Source of the DNA: CALZJC01 sp963781065
GTDB taxonomy: Bacteria > Acidobacteriota > Thermoanaerobaculia > Multivoradales > JAHEKO01
DNA length: 64,000 bases
Direction: 5' to 3'
Assembly (NCBI GenBank): GCA_963781065.1
Contig: CAWAET010000017.1
Location: forward strand, 62,001 to 126,000
The position numbers and the translations under genes were made by a program. Below the pieces are notes generated by a model. The model did not search any database and was not told the origin of the DNA. It saw nothing but the letters and a program-made list of their open reading frames with translations. This document shows positions 10,537 to 17,783 of the stretch, in pieces (position 1 is the first letter of the stretch; each line of letters begins with the position of its first letter).

Positions 10537-10905
10537 CTAGAGCCGGAACGCCGTCCAGGCGAACAGAACAAAGCCCAGAATCAGCATCAACCCGCCCAGC
10601 GGCGTCACCGCCCCCAACCAGCGCGGCCCGCCGAGCGCCAGCGCCGCCACCGTGCCGCTGAAGATCGCCCCGCCGACGAGCAGACCGCCGGCCGCCCAGC
10701 CGAATCCTGGCCGGGGCCACTGGCGGGCGGCGATGCCGAGCAGGGTCAGGCCGAGCCCGGAGTAGATCAGGTAGCGGGCGGCGGTCTCCCAGAGCGCCAG
10801 CGCATCCGGCGTCAGCCGAGCCTTGAGCCCGTGCGCCCCGAAGGCACCGGCGAGCACCGCCAGGGCACACAGCGCGGGACCGATCCAGAGCGCCGCCTGC
10901 TGCAT
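10537..10905 (-). CDS. DUF423 family small membrane protein
   Basis: A 122-residue protein with four hydrophobic segments, matching DUF423 (YgdD-like): an N-terminal GAFGAHGLKARLTPD, then WETAARYLIYSGLGL and LLVGGAIFSGTVAAL, and a final GGLMLILGFVLFAWTAFRL. The AFGAHGL and FSGTVAAL segments are the family's most conserved parts. It is an inner-membrane protein of unknown biochemical role. I use the ATG at 10905; a GTG immediately before it is also in frame. It lies 69 nt upstream of a downstream-facing conserved small protein pair and about 100 nt from pruA, with no clear operon link. Confidence 0.85.
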   Translation of the reverse strand: MQQAALWIGPALCALAVLAGAFGAHGLKARLTPDALALWETAARYLIYSGLGLTLLGIAARQWPRPGFGWAAGGLLVGGAIFSGTVAALALGGPRWLGAVTPLGGLMLILGFVLFAWTAFRL

Positions 10906-10937
10906 CACCGAGCTTTCCGCAGGCCTGGCAGACCGTG

Positions 10938-11210
10938 CTAGAGATCGCCCAGCCGGCGCACCGAGGCGACCGCCCGACGATCGATCCGCACCCGGTCGTG
11001 CTTCTTCCAGAAGCCGAGGCTGGCGGCGCGCTCGACGTATTCAGCCTTCGACCTGCCGTCGTCGCCGTCGCGGTGAACGTCGGCATCGACCAGCAGGATC
11101 TGCCGCTCGTCCATGTCGTCGCAGCGGCCGAGCCAGACCTCCGGCCCCGTTGTGTCGACCACCACGGTGATGCCGTGCAGTTCGTGCTTGTCGTCGTGGA
11201 ACGTGCCCAT
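10938..11210 (-). CDS. conserved hypothetical protein, 90 residues
   Basis: The product starts MGTFHDDKHELHGITVVVDT and includes VWLGRCDDMDERQILLVDADVH, SKAEYVERAASLGFWKKHDR and a C-terminal VASVRRLGDL. It is mostly beta-rich, acidic and without membrane segments. I have seen similar GTFHDxKHELHGITVVVDT proteins in unrelated bacteria, but know no function. The ATG at 11210 is chosen because conservation begins there; the open frame extends 20 codons further upstream without family resemblance. It follows the bacilliredoxin gene by 26 nt on the same strand, so co-transcription is likely. Confidence 0.75.
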   Translation of the reverse strand: MGTFHDDKHELHGITVVVDTTGPEVWLGRCDDMDERQILLVDADVHRDGDDGRSKAEYVERAASLGFWKKHDRVRIDRRAVASVRRLGDL

Positions 11211-11235
11211 CGTCGGCCTGCCCGGCGCTTTCGGG

Positions 11236-11670
11236 CTAGCTCGGCGCGGCAACCGCGAAGAGACGGTCAAACGCCCCGGTCAGATCGGCCGCCACCTGCT
11301 CGGAGCTGCGGCTCTCGATGCGGTGGCGGGGCACGAAGTAGACCAGCTCGCCGTCCTTGAACAGGGCGATCGACGGGCTCGAGGGCGGGATGTCGGCAAA
11401 GTGGCCGCGCGCCTGGGCCGTCGCCTCGACATCCTGGCCGGCAAACACCGTCGCCAGCCGTTCCGGCCGGGCGGGATGCTCGAGCGCCAGCCGTACGCCG
11501 GGCCGCGCCTGGCCGGCGGCACAGCCGCAGACCGAGTTGATTACCAGCATTCCCGTGCTGCCGGTGTCGGACATCCAGCGATCGACGTCGGCGGCGGTGA
11601 GAAGCTCTTCGAAGCCGATAGCAGTCAACTCCTGCTTCATCGGCATGACCATCAGTGGGCTATAAGGCAC
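11236..11670 (-). CDS. bacilliredoxin (BrxA/BrxB, YphP/YqiW family)
   Basis: A 144-residue thioredoxin-like protein with the diagnostic CGC motif in NSVCGCAAG, preceded by MPMKQELTAIGFEELLTAADVD and followed by ARPGVRLALEH and a IALFKDGELVYFVPRH strand. Bacilliredoxins remove bacillithiol or other low-molecular-weight thiols from S-thiolated proteins. The start is GTG at 11668-11670, placed 8 nt after a GAGGAGG ribosome binding site; ATGs further in would trim the conserved N-terminal strand. It lies in a leftward run with the downstream 90-residue protein. Whether this organism makes bacillithiol cannot be judged here. Confidence 0.88.
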   Translation of the reverse strand: MPYSPLMVMPMKQELTAIGFEELLTAADVDRWMSDTGSTGMLVINSVCGCAAGQARPGVRLALEHPARPERLATVFAGQDVEATAQARGHFADIPPSSPSIALFKDGELVYFVPRHRIESRSSEQVAADLTGAFDRLFAVAAPS

Positions 11671-11806
11671 TTGGACTACCTCCTCGTACGGGATTGTAAC
11701 CCGTGCCGATCCGCGCCCGGTAGAAGCGGCCTGGAGATCCGGCCGGGCGATCGACAGCCCGACGCTCCCGAGCGCCGAGGCGGGCCGGGGCTCGGCTCGG
11801 GCGTGG

Positions 11807-12121
11807 TCAGCTCTTGAGCAGCTGCCGCAGCTCGGGATGCTCGCCGTCGAAACGCACCCCCATACCCGAGGGCCGCAGCCGCTGGAGCAGCGGCGAGACC
11901 CGGGCGGCATGCACCACGATACCGTCGAGGCTGAGCTCGTCATCGTCGATCGAGATCGACAGCCGCACCTTGCGACCGGGCGGCAGCGGCCGGTTGGTGC
12001 CGACGAACAGCCCCGTCGGAGAGACGTTGATGGTGTAGCCGGTCCGCGCATCCTGATCGGCAACATCCCAGAACTTCACCTGCACCCGCCGGGCCTTGCG
12101 CTTGGTCTCGCGTCGCTCCAT
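11807..12121 (-). CDS. PilZ domain protein
   Basis: A 104-residue stand-alone PilZ-type domain. The N-terminal MERRETKRKARRVQV is basic, with an RR-x-x-R-like c-di-GMP-binding element (KRKARRVQ). It is followed by YTINVSPTGLFVGT, corresponding to the (D/N)xSxxG motif with Asn in place of Asp, and ends with MGVRFDG. Such proteins act as c-di-GMP effectors, or, when the motifs are degenerate, as protein-interaction modules for pili and motility. The gene lies next to the PilZ-like/AMIN gene, separated only by the palindromic element at 12131-12296, and belongs to the same leftward array as the chemosensory accessory genes. Confidence 0.82.
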   Translation of the reverse strand: MERRETKRKARRVQVKFWDVADQDARTGYTINVSPTGLFVGTNRPLPPGRKVRLSISIDDDELSLDGIVVHAARVSPLLQRLRPSGMGVRFDGEHPELRQLLKS

Positions 12122-12130
12122 CGATCCCCC

Positions 12131-12296
12131 CTAGTGTAGTGACTCTGACTTCGCCTTACCGTCTGGACGGCTATCGACGCCACTGGCGGTGTTGCGCTTC
12201 CTCGACATAGGCTCGGCTATGCCTGCGTCAGCGCGCCTTGCCAGCGACGCCGCTAGCTCGCCCATACGGCAAGGCAAGTCGGAGACACCACACTAG
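12131..12296. repeat. 166-bp imperfect palindrome with CTAGTGT ends (MITE/REP-like)
   Basis: The interval reads inward from both ends with nearly the same sequence. The left end begins CTAGTGTAGTGACTCTGACT, and the reverse complement of the right end begins CTAGTGTGGTGTCTCCGACT. Similarity continues through CGCCTTACCGT/GCCTTGCCGT to a central GGCTCGGCTATGCC-like core. It fills almost exactly the gap between the PilZ start (12121) and the stop of the PilZ-AMIN gene. That stop (TAG, complement of 12293-12295) is supplied by the element's terminal CTAG. It encodes nothing obvious and could fold into one long hairpin, as a non-autonomous transposon or a transcript-end structure would. Confidence 0.75.
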
Positions 12297-14725
12297 GTTC
12301 CCCCGAGACGCACTTCGAGGCGTGAGCCGCGGGCCGCAAGATCGCGTACCGAAACCCCCGGCGCGGCCAGGTCGACCACGACGTGCAGCTCGCCGCCGGC
12401 ATGCAACCCGGTTCGCACCCGCAGGACGTGGGAGGTTCCCACCTCGAGGACCGCGGGCTGGAAGGGGCGCTCGACGCCCCGGATCTTGATCACCAGCCGC
12501 GGCTGCCCGCCAGTGATCGGCAGCAGCTCGACCTGTTGGCGCGAGATCTCGCCATCGCCGACCAGGGCCAGGACCGTCTCTTCCCCGCTCTCGCTCCAGG
12601 TAATGCGTTCGAGGCCGGTCAGCGGCGCGGCCTCGACGGGCGCCGGACCCGGCCCGGTCTCGGCCGTGGCCGGCTCTTCCGGGACTCCTGAGCGGGCCGC
12701 TCCCGCCCCGGCCTCGGCGCCCGTCGCGGGCACCTCGGCCGGGGTGGCGAAGATCTCCTCGGCAGCCTGTGGCGAGGCGCCCGCCGGGGTGGCGGCGTCG
12801 CCGGAGCCTTCGCCGCCGACCGGCGTCGAGCGCGCGCCCGGCCCCGGCGCAGAGCCCGATCCGCCGGCGGGCAGCTCGGCAACCGACCCGTCGTCGCCGC
12901 CCCGCATCAGGCCGAGCAGGAAGTAGCCGGCCACGCCGAGGGCGGCAACCAGCAGGGCGATCAGCAGCCAGGTGCCCAGATGCCGCGAGCTGCTGGCGGC
13001 GCCACGCAGCGACCGGGCTGAAGAGGGCAGATCCGCCGTCACCGCGACCGCGTCGGTTGCCTGCACCGGCGCGCTCCCCATGCCGAGCTCGGGAATCGTC
13101 AGCAGGTTGTCGTCGATGGGCGGCGGCGGCTCCGACGCGGCCGGGGCCGGCTCTGGCGCGGGCCCCGGCGGCACCGGATCGGCCGCAGGCCGCTGGGTGA
13201 CGACCGGGATCTCCACGGTCTCGGGCCCGTGCTCGGCGTTGAAGGCAAGCGCCGCTCGCCGGGCCACGTCAGCCGGCATCACGGGGTCGGCCGGCAACGC
13301 CGGCTTGGCGACCACCGCTGCATCCGGCTCTGCTTCCGGCTGGGCCGATCGGGCAACCTCGGGCACCGATCCGGGCGTGGGGTCGACATCCGTCGCCGGC
13401 TCGACCGCCGCCTCGGGCTCAGCCCCGAGATCCGCGATCAACTCGACCGCCACCTCGGGCTCGACCTCGCGATCCGCGCTCAACTCGACCGCTACCTCGG
13501 GCTCAGGCTCGAGATCCGCGCTCAACTCGGTCGCTACCTCGGGCGCCGGCTCGAGATCCTCCACGGGCTCGACCGCCACTTCGGGCTCGGTCGCCGGCTC
13601 GGGCTCTGCCGCGAGCTCGAGCTCCAAAGTGGGCTCGAGCTCCCCGGCCGGCGCGACCTCGGGCACCGGCGCGACCGTGTGCTCGACGTCCCGGCCGAGC
13701 TCGGACCGGATCTCGGACACCACCCGGGTCTCGAGCGGCGGCGCCGTCTCAGGCATCGGATCCGGTTCCCCCGGCGTATCGACCGGCAGCTCCAGCGGGA
13801 TCTCGAACTCTCCGATGTCCTCCCGCGACCCGGCCCTCGCGGGGGCACCACCGGCCTTGAGCTCGGCCTCGACCTCGTCGACGAAGCTGGGCGGGAAGGC
13901 CTCGGTGCGCCCGCGCGCCGGCGGCACCAGCGGCTCGTCGCCGCCAAACAGGTCGCTCAGGTCGTAGCGGACGGTAGCCCCGGGATCTTCGTCGGCACCT
14001 GGAGCGGGACCGTCGTCGACACGCGGCGCGGGCTCGAGCCTCAGGCCGGCGTCGCCGACCGCGCCCCCCTCCGTCGTCGGCTCGAGCGGGAGGTCGAACG
14101 GATCGGTCTCGGGTGCGGCCGGCGGCAGCTTCGGATCGAGATCGGCGGACAGCGGTGCCGATTCCGGGTCGGCCAGCAGCGGCACCGGCGGCGGCCGCCT
14201 GCCCTCCTCTTCGCTCGGCGACTCCTCTTCGTTCGGCGAGGAGAACAGGTCCGCGGCGGCGGCCCGTGGTGGCTGCGCCAGATCGAAGACCGACCCCTCG
14301 CCGGCTTCCGCTGCCGCCGGCAATGGCGCCGACACCGCCGCTGCCGGCACCGTGAGATCGCGCAGGCGCGCCTCACGCGGCCCTGGAACCTCATCCAGGT
14401 TGAACGGCTCGGCGCCCTCGCGTTGCCGCTGCTCGACGATCTTGCCGATCAGAGTCCGGCTGGCCTCGTCGATTTCACGAAAACGCAGCGCCGCCGCCTT
14501 GGGCCGGCCACCGGCCTCACCGGCCTCGCTCCACAGGACCTCGCCGCGGGCGCGCAGCAGGCGCATGCCCTCGGCCACGACCACCTCGACGTCGACCGTG
14601 CTGCCGTCGGCGGGAGGCGAGTCGCCCCGCAACAGCATGCCGTCGCCCGAGATCCGCTCGCCGTACTCGGCCAGAAAGGCGCGCAGCGAGGGGAACTGCA
14701 GGATGATCTTGCGAATCTCGCTCAT
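12293..14725 (-). CDS. PilZ-like / acidic linker / transmembrane / AMIN-domain protein
   Basis: An 810-residue bitopic protein. Residues 1-110 form a PilZ-like module of the kind found in gliding-motility proteins (FPSLRAFLAEYGERIS, MLLRGDSPPADGSTVDVEV, AALRFREID). Residues 110-580 are a low-complexity Pro/Glu/Ala linker including four 14-residue repeats of the PEVAVELSADxE type. One membrane helix follows near 586-606 (GTWLLIALLVAALGVAGYFLL). After an Ala/Gly/Pro-rich periplasmic spacer comes an AMIN domain at about 700-810 (LTGLERITWSESGEETVLAL, RLVIKIRGVERP, RVRTGLHAGGELHVVVDL). AMIN domains target amidases and the PilQ secretin to peptidoglycan or the septum. The protein could therefore link a cytosolic signal to the cell wall or pilus machinery. 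Its ATG overlaps the DUF4388 gene's stop (ATGA). Confidence 0.8.
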   Translation of the reverse strand: MSEIRKIILQFPSLRAFLAEYGERISGDGMLLRGDSPPADGSTVDVEVVVAEGMRLLRARGEVLWSEAGEAGGRPKAAALRFREIDEASRTLIGKIVEQRQREGAEPFNLDEVPGPREARLRDLTVPAAAVSAPLPAAAEAGEGSVFDLAQPPRAAAADLFSSPNEEESPSEEEGRRPPPVPLLADPESAPLSADLDPKLPPAAPETDPFDLPLEPTTEGGAVGDAGLRLEPAPRVDDGPAPGADEDPGATVRYDLSDLFGGDEPLVPPARGRTEAFPPSFVDEVEAELKAGGAPARAGSREDIGEFEIPLELPVDTPGEPDPMPETAPPLETRVVSEIRSELGRDVEHTVAPVPEVAPAGELEPTLELELAAEPEPATEPEVAVEPVEDLEPAPEVATELSADLEPEPEVAVELSADREVEPEVAVELIADLGAEPEAAVEPATDVDPTPGSVPEVARSAQPEAEPDAAVVAKPALPADPVMPADVARRAALAFNAEHGPETVEIPVVTQRPAADPVPPGPAPEPAPAASEPPPPIDDNLLTIPELGMGSAPVQATDAVAVTADLPSSARSLRGAASSSRHLGTWLLIALLVAALGVAGYFLLGLMRGGDDGSVAELPAGGSGSAPGPGARSTPVGGEGSGDAATPAGASPQAAEEIFATPAEVPATGAEAGAGAARSGVPEEPATAETGPGPAPVEAAPLTGLERITWSESGEETVLALVGDGEISRQQVELLPITGGQPRLVIKIRGVERPFQPAVLEVGTSHVLRVRTGLHAGGELHVVVDLAAPGVSVRDLAARGSRLEVRLGGT
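13401..13545 (-). repeat. 42-bp coding tandem repeats in the acidic linker
   Basis: Four consecutive, diverged 42-bp units encode a 14-residue acidic pattern of the form PEVAVELSADxExE. At DNA level they share ACTCGACCGCYACCTCGGGC-type blocks. They sit in the proline/glutamate-rich linker of the PilZ-AMIN protein. Copy number is likely to vary between strains and would change linker length rather than domain structure. Confidence 0.7.
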
Positions 14726-16371
14726 GAGCCGGAATCGGCCTTCTCGCGCGCCATTCTACGCCGCAGCAGCTCGTTCTCGAAGGCGACCCCGACCTGCGCC
14801 GCCGCCAGCTCGAGGATCTCGATCTCCTCGATCTCGCGGCTGATCGGCCCGTTGTCGGTGTAGATCACCGAGATCACCTGCTGGCTGCCGAGCACCGGGA
14901 AGATCACCACCTGGCCGGTGCGTGGACGGCCGACGACCTGGGCAAAACGCTCGGGCAGGCCAGCGTCGTCGAAGTTCAAGGACCGGGTCTGGCCGTCGTC
15001 GAGGGCCTCGCTCAGGGCGTTCCGGCTGTCGAAGCTCAGCTCCAGCTGTGAGGTGACCTGTGCCAGCGGCACCCCGCTCATGCTGTAGCCGAAGGCGCCC
15101 AGCGCCACCAGGCGGCGATCGCGCGCCAGGAACATGATCGCCCGCTCGACCGACTCGGAGATCACGTTCATCAGGTTGAGGGCCACCGTCGCCGACAACA
15201 GGCCCGAGCGCAGGTCGGCGACCACTCGACGCAGCCGGGCAAAGGCGGCGGAGCGGCGAGCCGGATCGAGCTCGGTGGCCCAGATATCCCGCCGCTCGCG
15301 AGCCAACGAGCGCAGGCAAGCGATCAGCGATCCGCTCTCGGCCGGCACCGCCGCCAGGGCGCCCGCCGCGTAGGCGCCCGCCGCCTGGCCCTCCTCGTCG
15401 ACCACCGCCAGCACCGCGGCATGCGGCCGGGTGCGCAGGAGGCTGGCGATGTCGTCCGGACCGATCCCGTCGCCGCGCAGGTCCACCACCACGACCGGCG
15501 ACGACTGGCCCGGCAGCGTCAGACCGGCGTCGACGAGCTCGACCCGGGTCACTCGGGCCACCTCCTCCAGCTCGGGCCCGGTCAGCATCTCACCGAGGGC
15601 GGGGTCCGAGCCCAGCAGATGGACCCGCAGCGGCAGGGGCGACGGGCCGGTCCCCGCGCCTGCCGGACCCTTGGCCGGCGGCCTCTTCCAGCCGGAATCT
15701 TCCAGCCGGCCCAGGGACTCCTCGATCTCGGCGTCCACCGTTTCGGTAGCCGCCTCGGCGACCGGTCCAGGCAAGGCCACCGGCGAGGTGAACAGCTCGT
15801 CGGTCTCGCGCTCCATGCCCCGGTCGGATGAGATGCCGCCCGGCGGGCTCTCCTCGTTGCGCCGGTTCTTCTCGTCGAAGATACGCAGCGCCTCGAGCAC
15901 CAGCATCTGGGTGTTGAGGTTGATGTCGGGCAGGATGTCGCCCGGATAGACGCCGATGTCGTCCACCGGCCTCAGCTCGTCGATGGCGAACTCGAACCTG
16001 CCCTGCCTCCAGGTAACCAGCCGATAGACCGTCTCCTCGATCTGCTCGGCCACCGCCTTGCGCAGATCGGCCGACTTGACCAGCCCGCCCTCGACCAGGA
16101 TCTGACCGAGCGACTGGCGGGGCAGCCGGGTCCCCTGCAGCCGCAGCGCCTCGTCGAGCTGCGGTCTCGCCAGCAGTCCCCGCGCCAGGAGCAGATCGCC
16201 CAGCTTCTTCGAGCTGGGCGACCAGGCGCTGATGATCCGGCCGCGATGGAAGCCGACCTCGCCGCGGCCGTCGCCGCCGGTGATCACCAGGGTGCCGGTG
16301 CGCCGGCCGATGTGGACGAACTGCAGGACCTCGGCGACCGAGACGTCTTCAAGGTTGCCTGAGATGCTCAT
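14722..16371 (-). CDS. DUF4388 protein with C-terminal GAF-like domain
   Basis: A 549-residue soluble protein. Residues 1-160 form a DUF4388 (PATAN-type) module: ISGNLEDVSVAEVLQFVHIGRRTGTLVI, GEVGFHRGRIISAWS, LGDLLLARGLL, LGQILVEGGLV and VTWRQGRFEFAIDE. A variable linker precedes a central alpha/beta region (about 250-350: VHLLGSDPALGEMLTG, VVVVDLRGDGI) that looks like a degenerate receiver domain. The C-terminal 150 residues resemble GAF: SVERAIMFLARDRRLVALGAFGYS, GQVVIFPVLGSQQVISVIYTD and ILELAAAQVGVAFEN. DUF4388 proteins are common in bacteria with complex motility signalling. It is co-transcribed with the PilZ-AMIN gene (4-nt overlap) and probably feeds the adjacent Che pathway. Confidence 0.82.
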   Translation of the reverse strand: MSISGNLEDVSVAEVLQFVHIGRRTGTLVITGGDGRGEVGFHRGRIISAWSPSSKKLGDLLLARGLLARPQLDEALRLQGTRLPRQSLGQILVEGGLVKSADLRKAVAEQIEETVYRLVTWRQGRFEFAIDELRPVDDIGVYPGDILPDINLNTQMLVLEALRIFDEKNRRNEESPPGGISSDRGMERETDELFTSPVALPGPVAEAATETVDAEIEESLGRLEDSGWKRPPAKGPAGAGTGPSPLPLRVHLLGSDPALGEMLTGPELEEVARVTRVELVDAGLTLPGQSSPVVVVDLRGDGIGPDDIASLLRTRPHAAVLAVVDEEGQAAGAYAAGALAAVPAESGSLIACLRSLARERRDIWATELDPARRSAAFARLRRVVADLRSGLLSATVALNLMNVISESVERAIMFLARDRRLVALGAFGYSMSGVPLAQVTSQLELSFDSRNALSEALDDGQTRSLNFDDAGLPERFAQVVGRPRTGQVVIFPVLGSQQVISVIYTDNGPISREIEEIEILELAAAQVGVAFENELLRRRMAREKADSGS

Positions 16372-16465
16372 GATGGGCTGGCTCGGACCCCGGCCGGGCC
16401 GGTCGTCCGGGTGGCAATCCTACTGCGCCGGCACCGCCAGACCGCGCGTCAGAGCGCCAGCCCGC

Positions 16466-17242
16466 TCAGGTGCCGCGCACGAGTTGGAGCAGGCTCTCCA
16501 GGGTGCGCAGCTTGCGATCGGTCGTCGAGTAGACGCGCGCCGCGAACAGCGCCGAGGCCGCGTGCGCCGCCAGCAGGTCCAGAAGATCGCGATCCTCGGC
16601 GGTCAGGGACGGCTTGTGGTCGAACAGCTTGAGGATGACGATCGCCCCAACGGTGACGCCCTGGACGGTCAGCGGCACCACCGCCAGCGCCTGCGAGTCC
16701 GCCGCGGCACCCATCCGCAGAACGCCGTCCGCAAGCGTCTGATCCACCACCAGATCGCCGCCGGTATAGCGCCCGTTGGCGTACAGGTTGCCGGAGACCG
16801 GGTCCAGCCCCTGCTGCAGCGCCACCTCGCAATCCCCTTCCTCACCCTCCTTGATCAGCAGCAGGAACCGCTCCGCCCCCAGCAGGTCGCGAGCGATCTC
16901 GCCGATCGTCGCCTTGACCTCGTCCAGGTCGAGCGTCGCGTGCAGCTGGTAGGTGGCGACGTAGAGGTTCATCAGCCGTCCGCGTTGGTGCTCGGTCTCG
17001 ACCAGCCGGTCGGACAGCTCGGTCAGCTCGGCCTCGGCCGCGGCCAGCCGGTGCTTCAGCAACGACATCTTGTCGACACCCGGATCGCGCAGGGGCGGCG
17101 GCCGGGTTTCGGTCCGCTGCAGGGTGTGGATCAGCTCGCTGGCGCGCTCGAGCGCGCTGTGGAGCTCGGCCACGAGATCTTCCGGCGGCAGGGCCCCGGC
17201 CGCGCCGGGCGCCTGGACGGCGGCCGCCTCGCGCTCGCTCAC
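16466..17242 (-). CDS. GAF domain protein
   Basis: A 258-residue protein. An N-terminal helical/coiled-coil segment (ELHSALERASELIHTLQRTE, KHRLAAAEAELTELSDRLVET) is followed by one GAF domain, about residues 90-255: RGRLMNLYVATYQLHATLDLDEV, ERFLLLIKEGEEGDCEVAL, ALAVVPLTVQGVTVGAIVILKLF and DRDLLDLLAAHAASALFAARVY. There is no catalytic output domain, so it likely works as a sensor or partner within the signalling locus. The ATG (17240-17242) overlaps the stop of the response regulator gene by 4 nt. Confidence 0.85.
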   Translation of the reverse strand: MSEREAAAVQAPGAAGALPPEDLVAELHSALERASELIHTLQRTETRPPPLRDPGVDKMSLLKHRLAAAEAELTELSDRLVETEHQRGRLMNLYVATYQLHATLDLDEVKATIGEIARDLLGAERFLLLIKEGEEGDCEVALQQGLDPVSGNLYANGRYTGGDLVVDQTLADGVLRMGAAADSQALAVVPLTVQGVTVGAIVILKLFDHKPSLTAEDRDLLDLLAAHAASALFAARVYSTTDRKLRTLESLLQLVRGT

Positions 17243-17625
17243 GCCAACCCGTCCTGCCCCAGCCGCTCGATGATCACCAGGATCTCCTCGCTGCGAAACG
17301 GCTTCTTGATGTAGGCCGCGGCGCCGGCCTCGAGGCCGCGGATGGTGTCCTCCTCCTTGCCCTCGGTGCTGACGATGATGACCGGGATGTCCGCCAGCGC
17401 GGTATCCCGCTTGATCGTCTCGAGGAATTCCAGCCCGTTCATGTTCGGCATGTTGATGTCGAGCAGGATCAGGTCGATGGCAGGGTCCTCGCCCAACCGC
17501 TGCAGCGCCTCCAATCCGTCGGCGGCGTGCAGCAGCTCGAAGTCGCGCAGCATGACCTCGAACATCTTATGGATGAGACGCGAGTCATCCACGACCAGGA
17601 CTTTCTTTGGCTGTGCTGTTCGCAA
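17239..17625 (-). CDS. single-domain response regulator (CheY/PilH-like)
   Basis: A 128-residue receiver domain: KVLVVDDSRLIHKMFEVML (acidic pair), phosphoacceptor Asp in LILLDINMPNMNG, IIVSTEGKE (conserved Thr/Ser position) and AYIKKPF (Lys). There is no output domain. The start is TTG at 17623-17625, with GGGAGAG 9 nt upstream; the open frame continues upstream only with non-homologous sequence. It is the first gene of the leftward signalling operon, divergent from cheA, and is the natural phosphoacceptor of that kinase. Confidence 0.88.
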   Translation of the reverse strand: MRTAQPKKVLVVDDSRLIHKMFEVMLRDFELLHAADGLEALQRLGEDPAIDLILLDINMPNMNGLEFLETIKRDTALADIPVIIVSTEGKEEDTIRGLEAGAAAYIKKPFRSEEILVIIERLGQDGLA

Positions 17626-17738
17626 CGGAACAACTCTCCCGAGGCTTGCCCGAGCCCTCCAGCCCGAGGCGACCGATTGGCACCGAACCAATGATTAGCG
17701 TAGTCGAATCGACCCGGGGTATCAAGCGATCCACTCCC

Positions 17739-17768
17739 TTGACAAACCGGCCCAGCCGGCGAGGATAA
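17739..17768 (+). promoter_or_regulatory. candidate sigma-70-type promoter of the cheA operon
   Basis: TTGACA at 17739-17744 and a GGATAA-type -10 at 17763-17768 are separated by 18 bp, about 15 bp before the cheA ATG. No ribosome binding site is visible in front of that ATG. If this promoter is real, the mRNA would be leaderless or nearly so. The -10 match is partial. Confidence 0.35.
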
Positions 17769-17783
17769 GCTGGGAACAATGCT

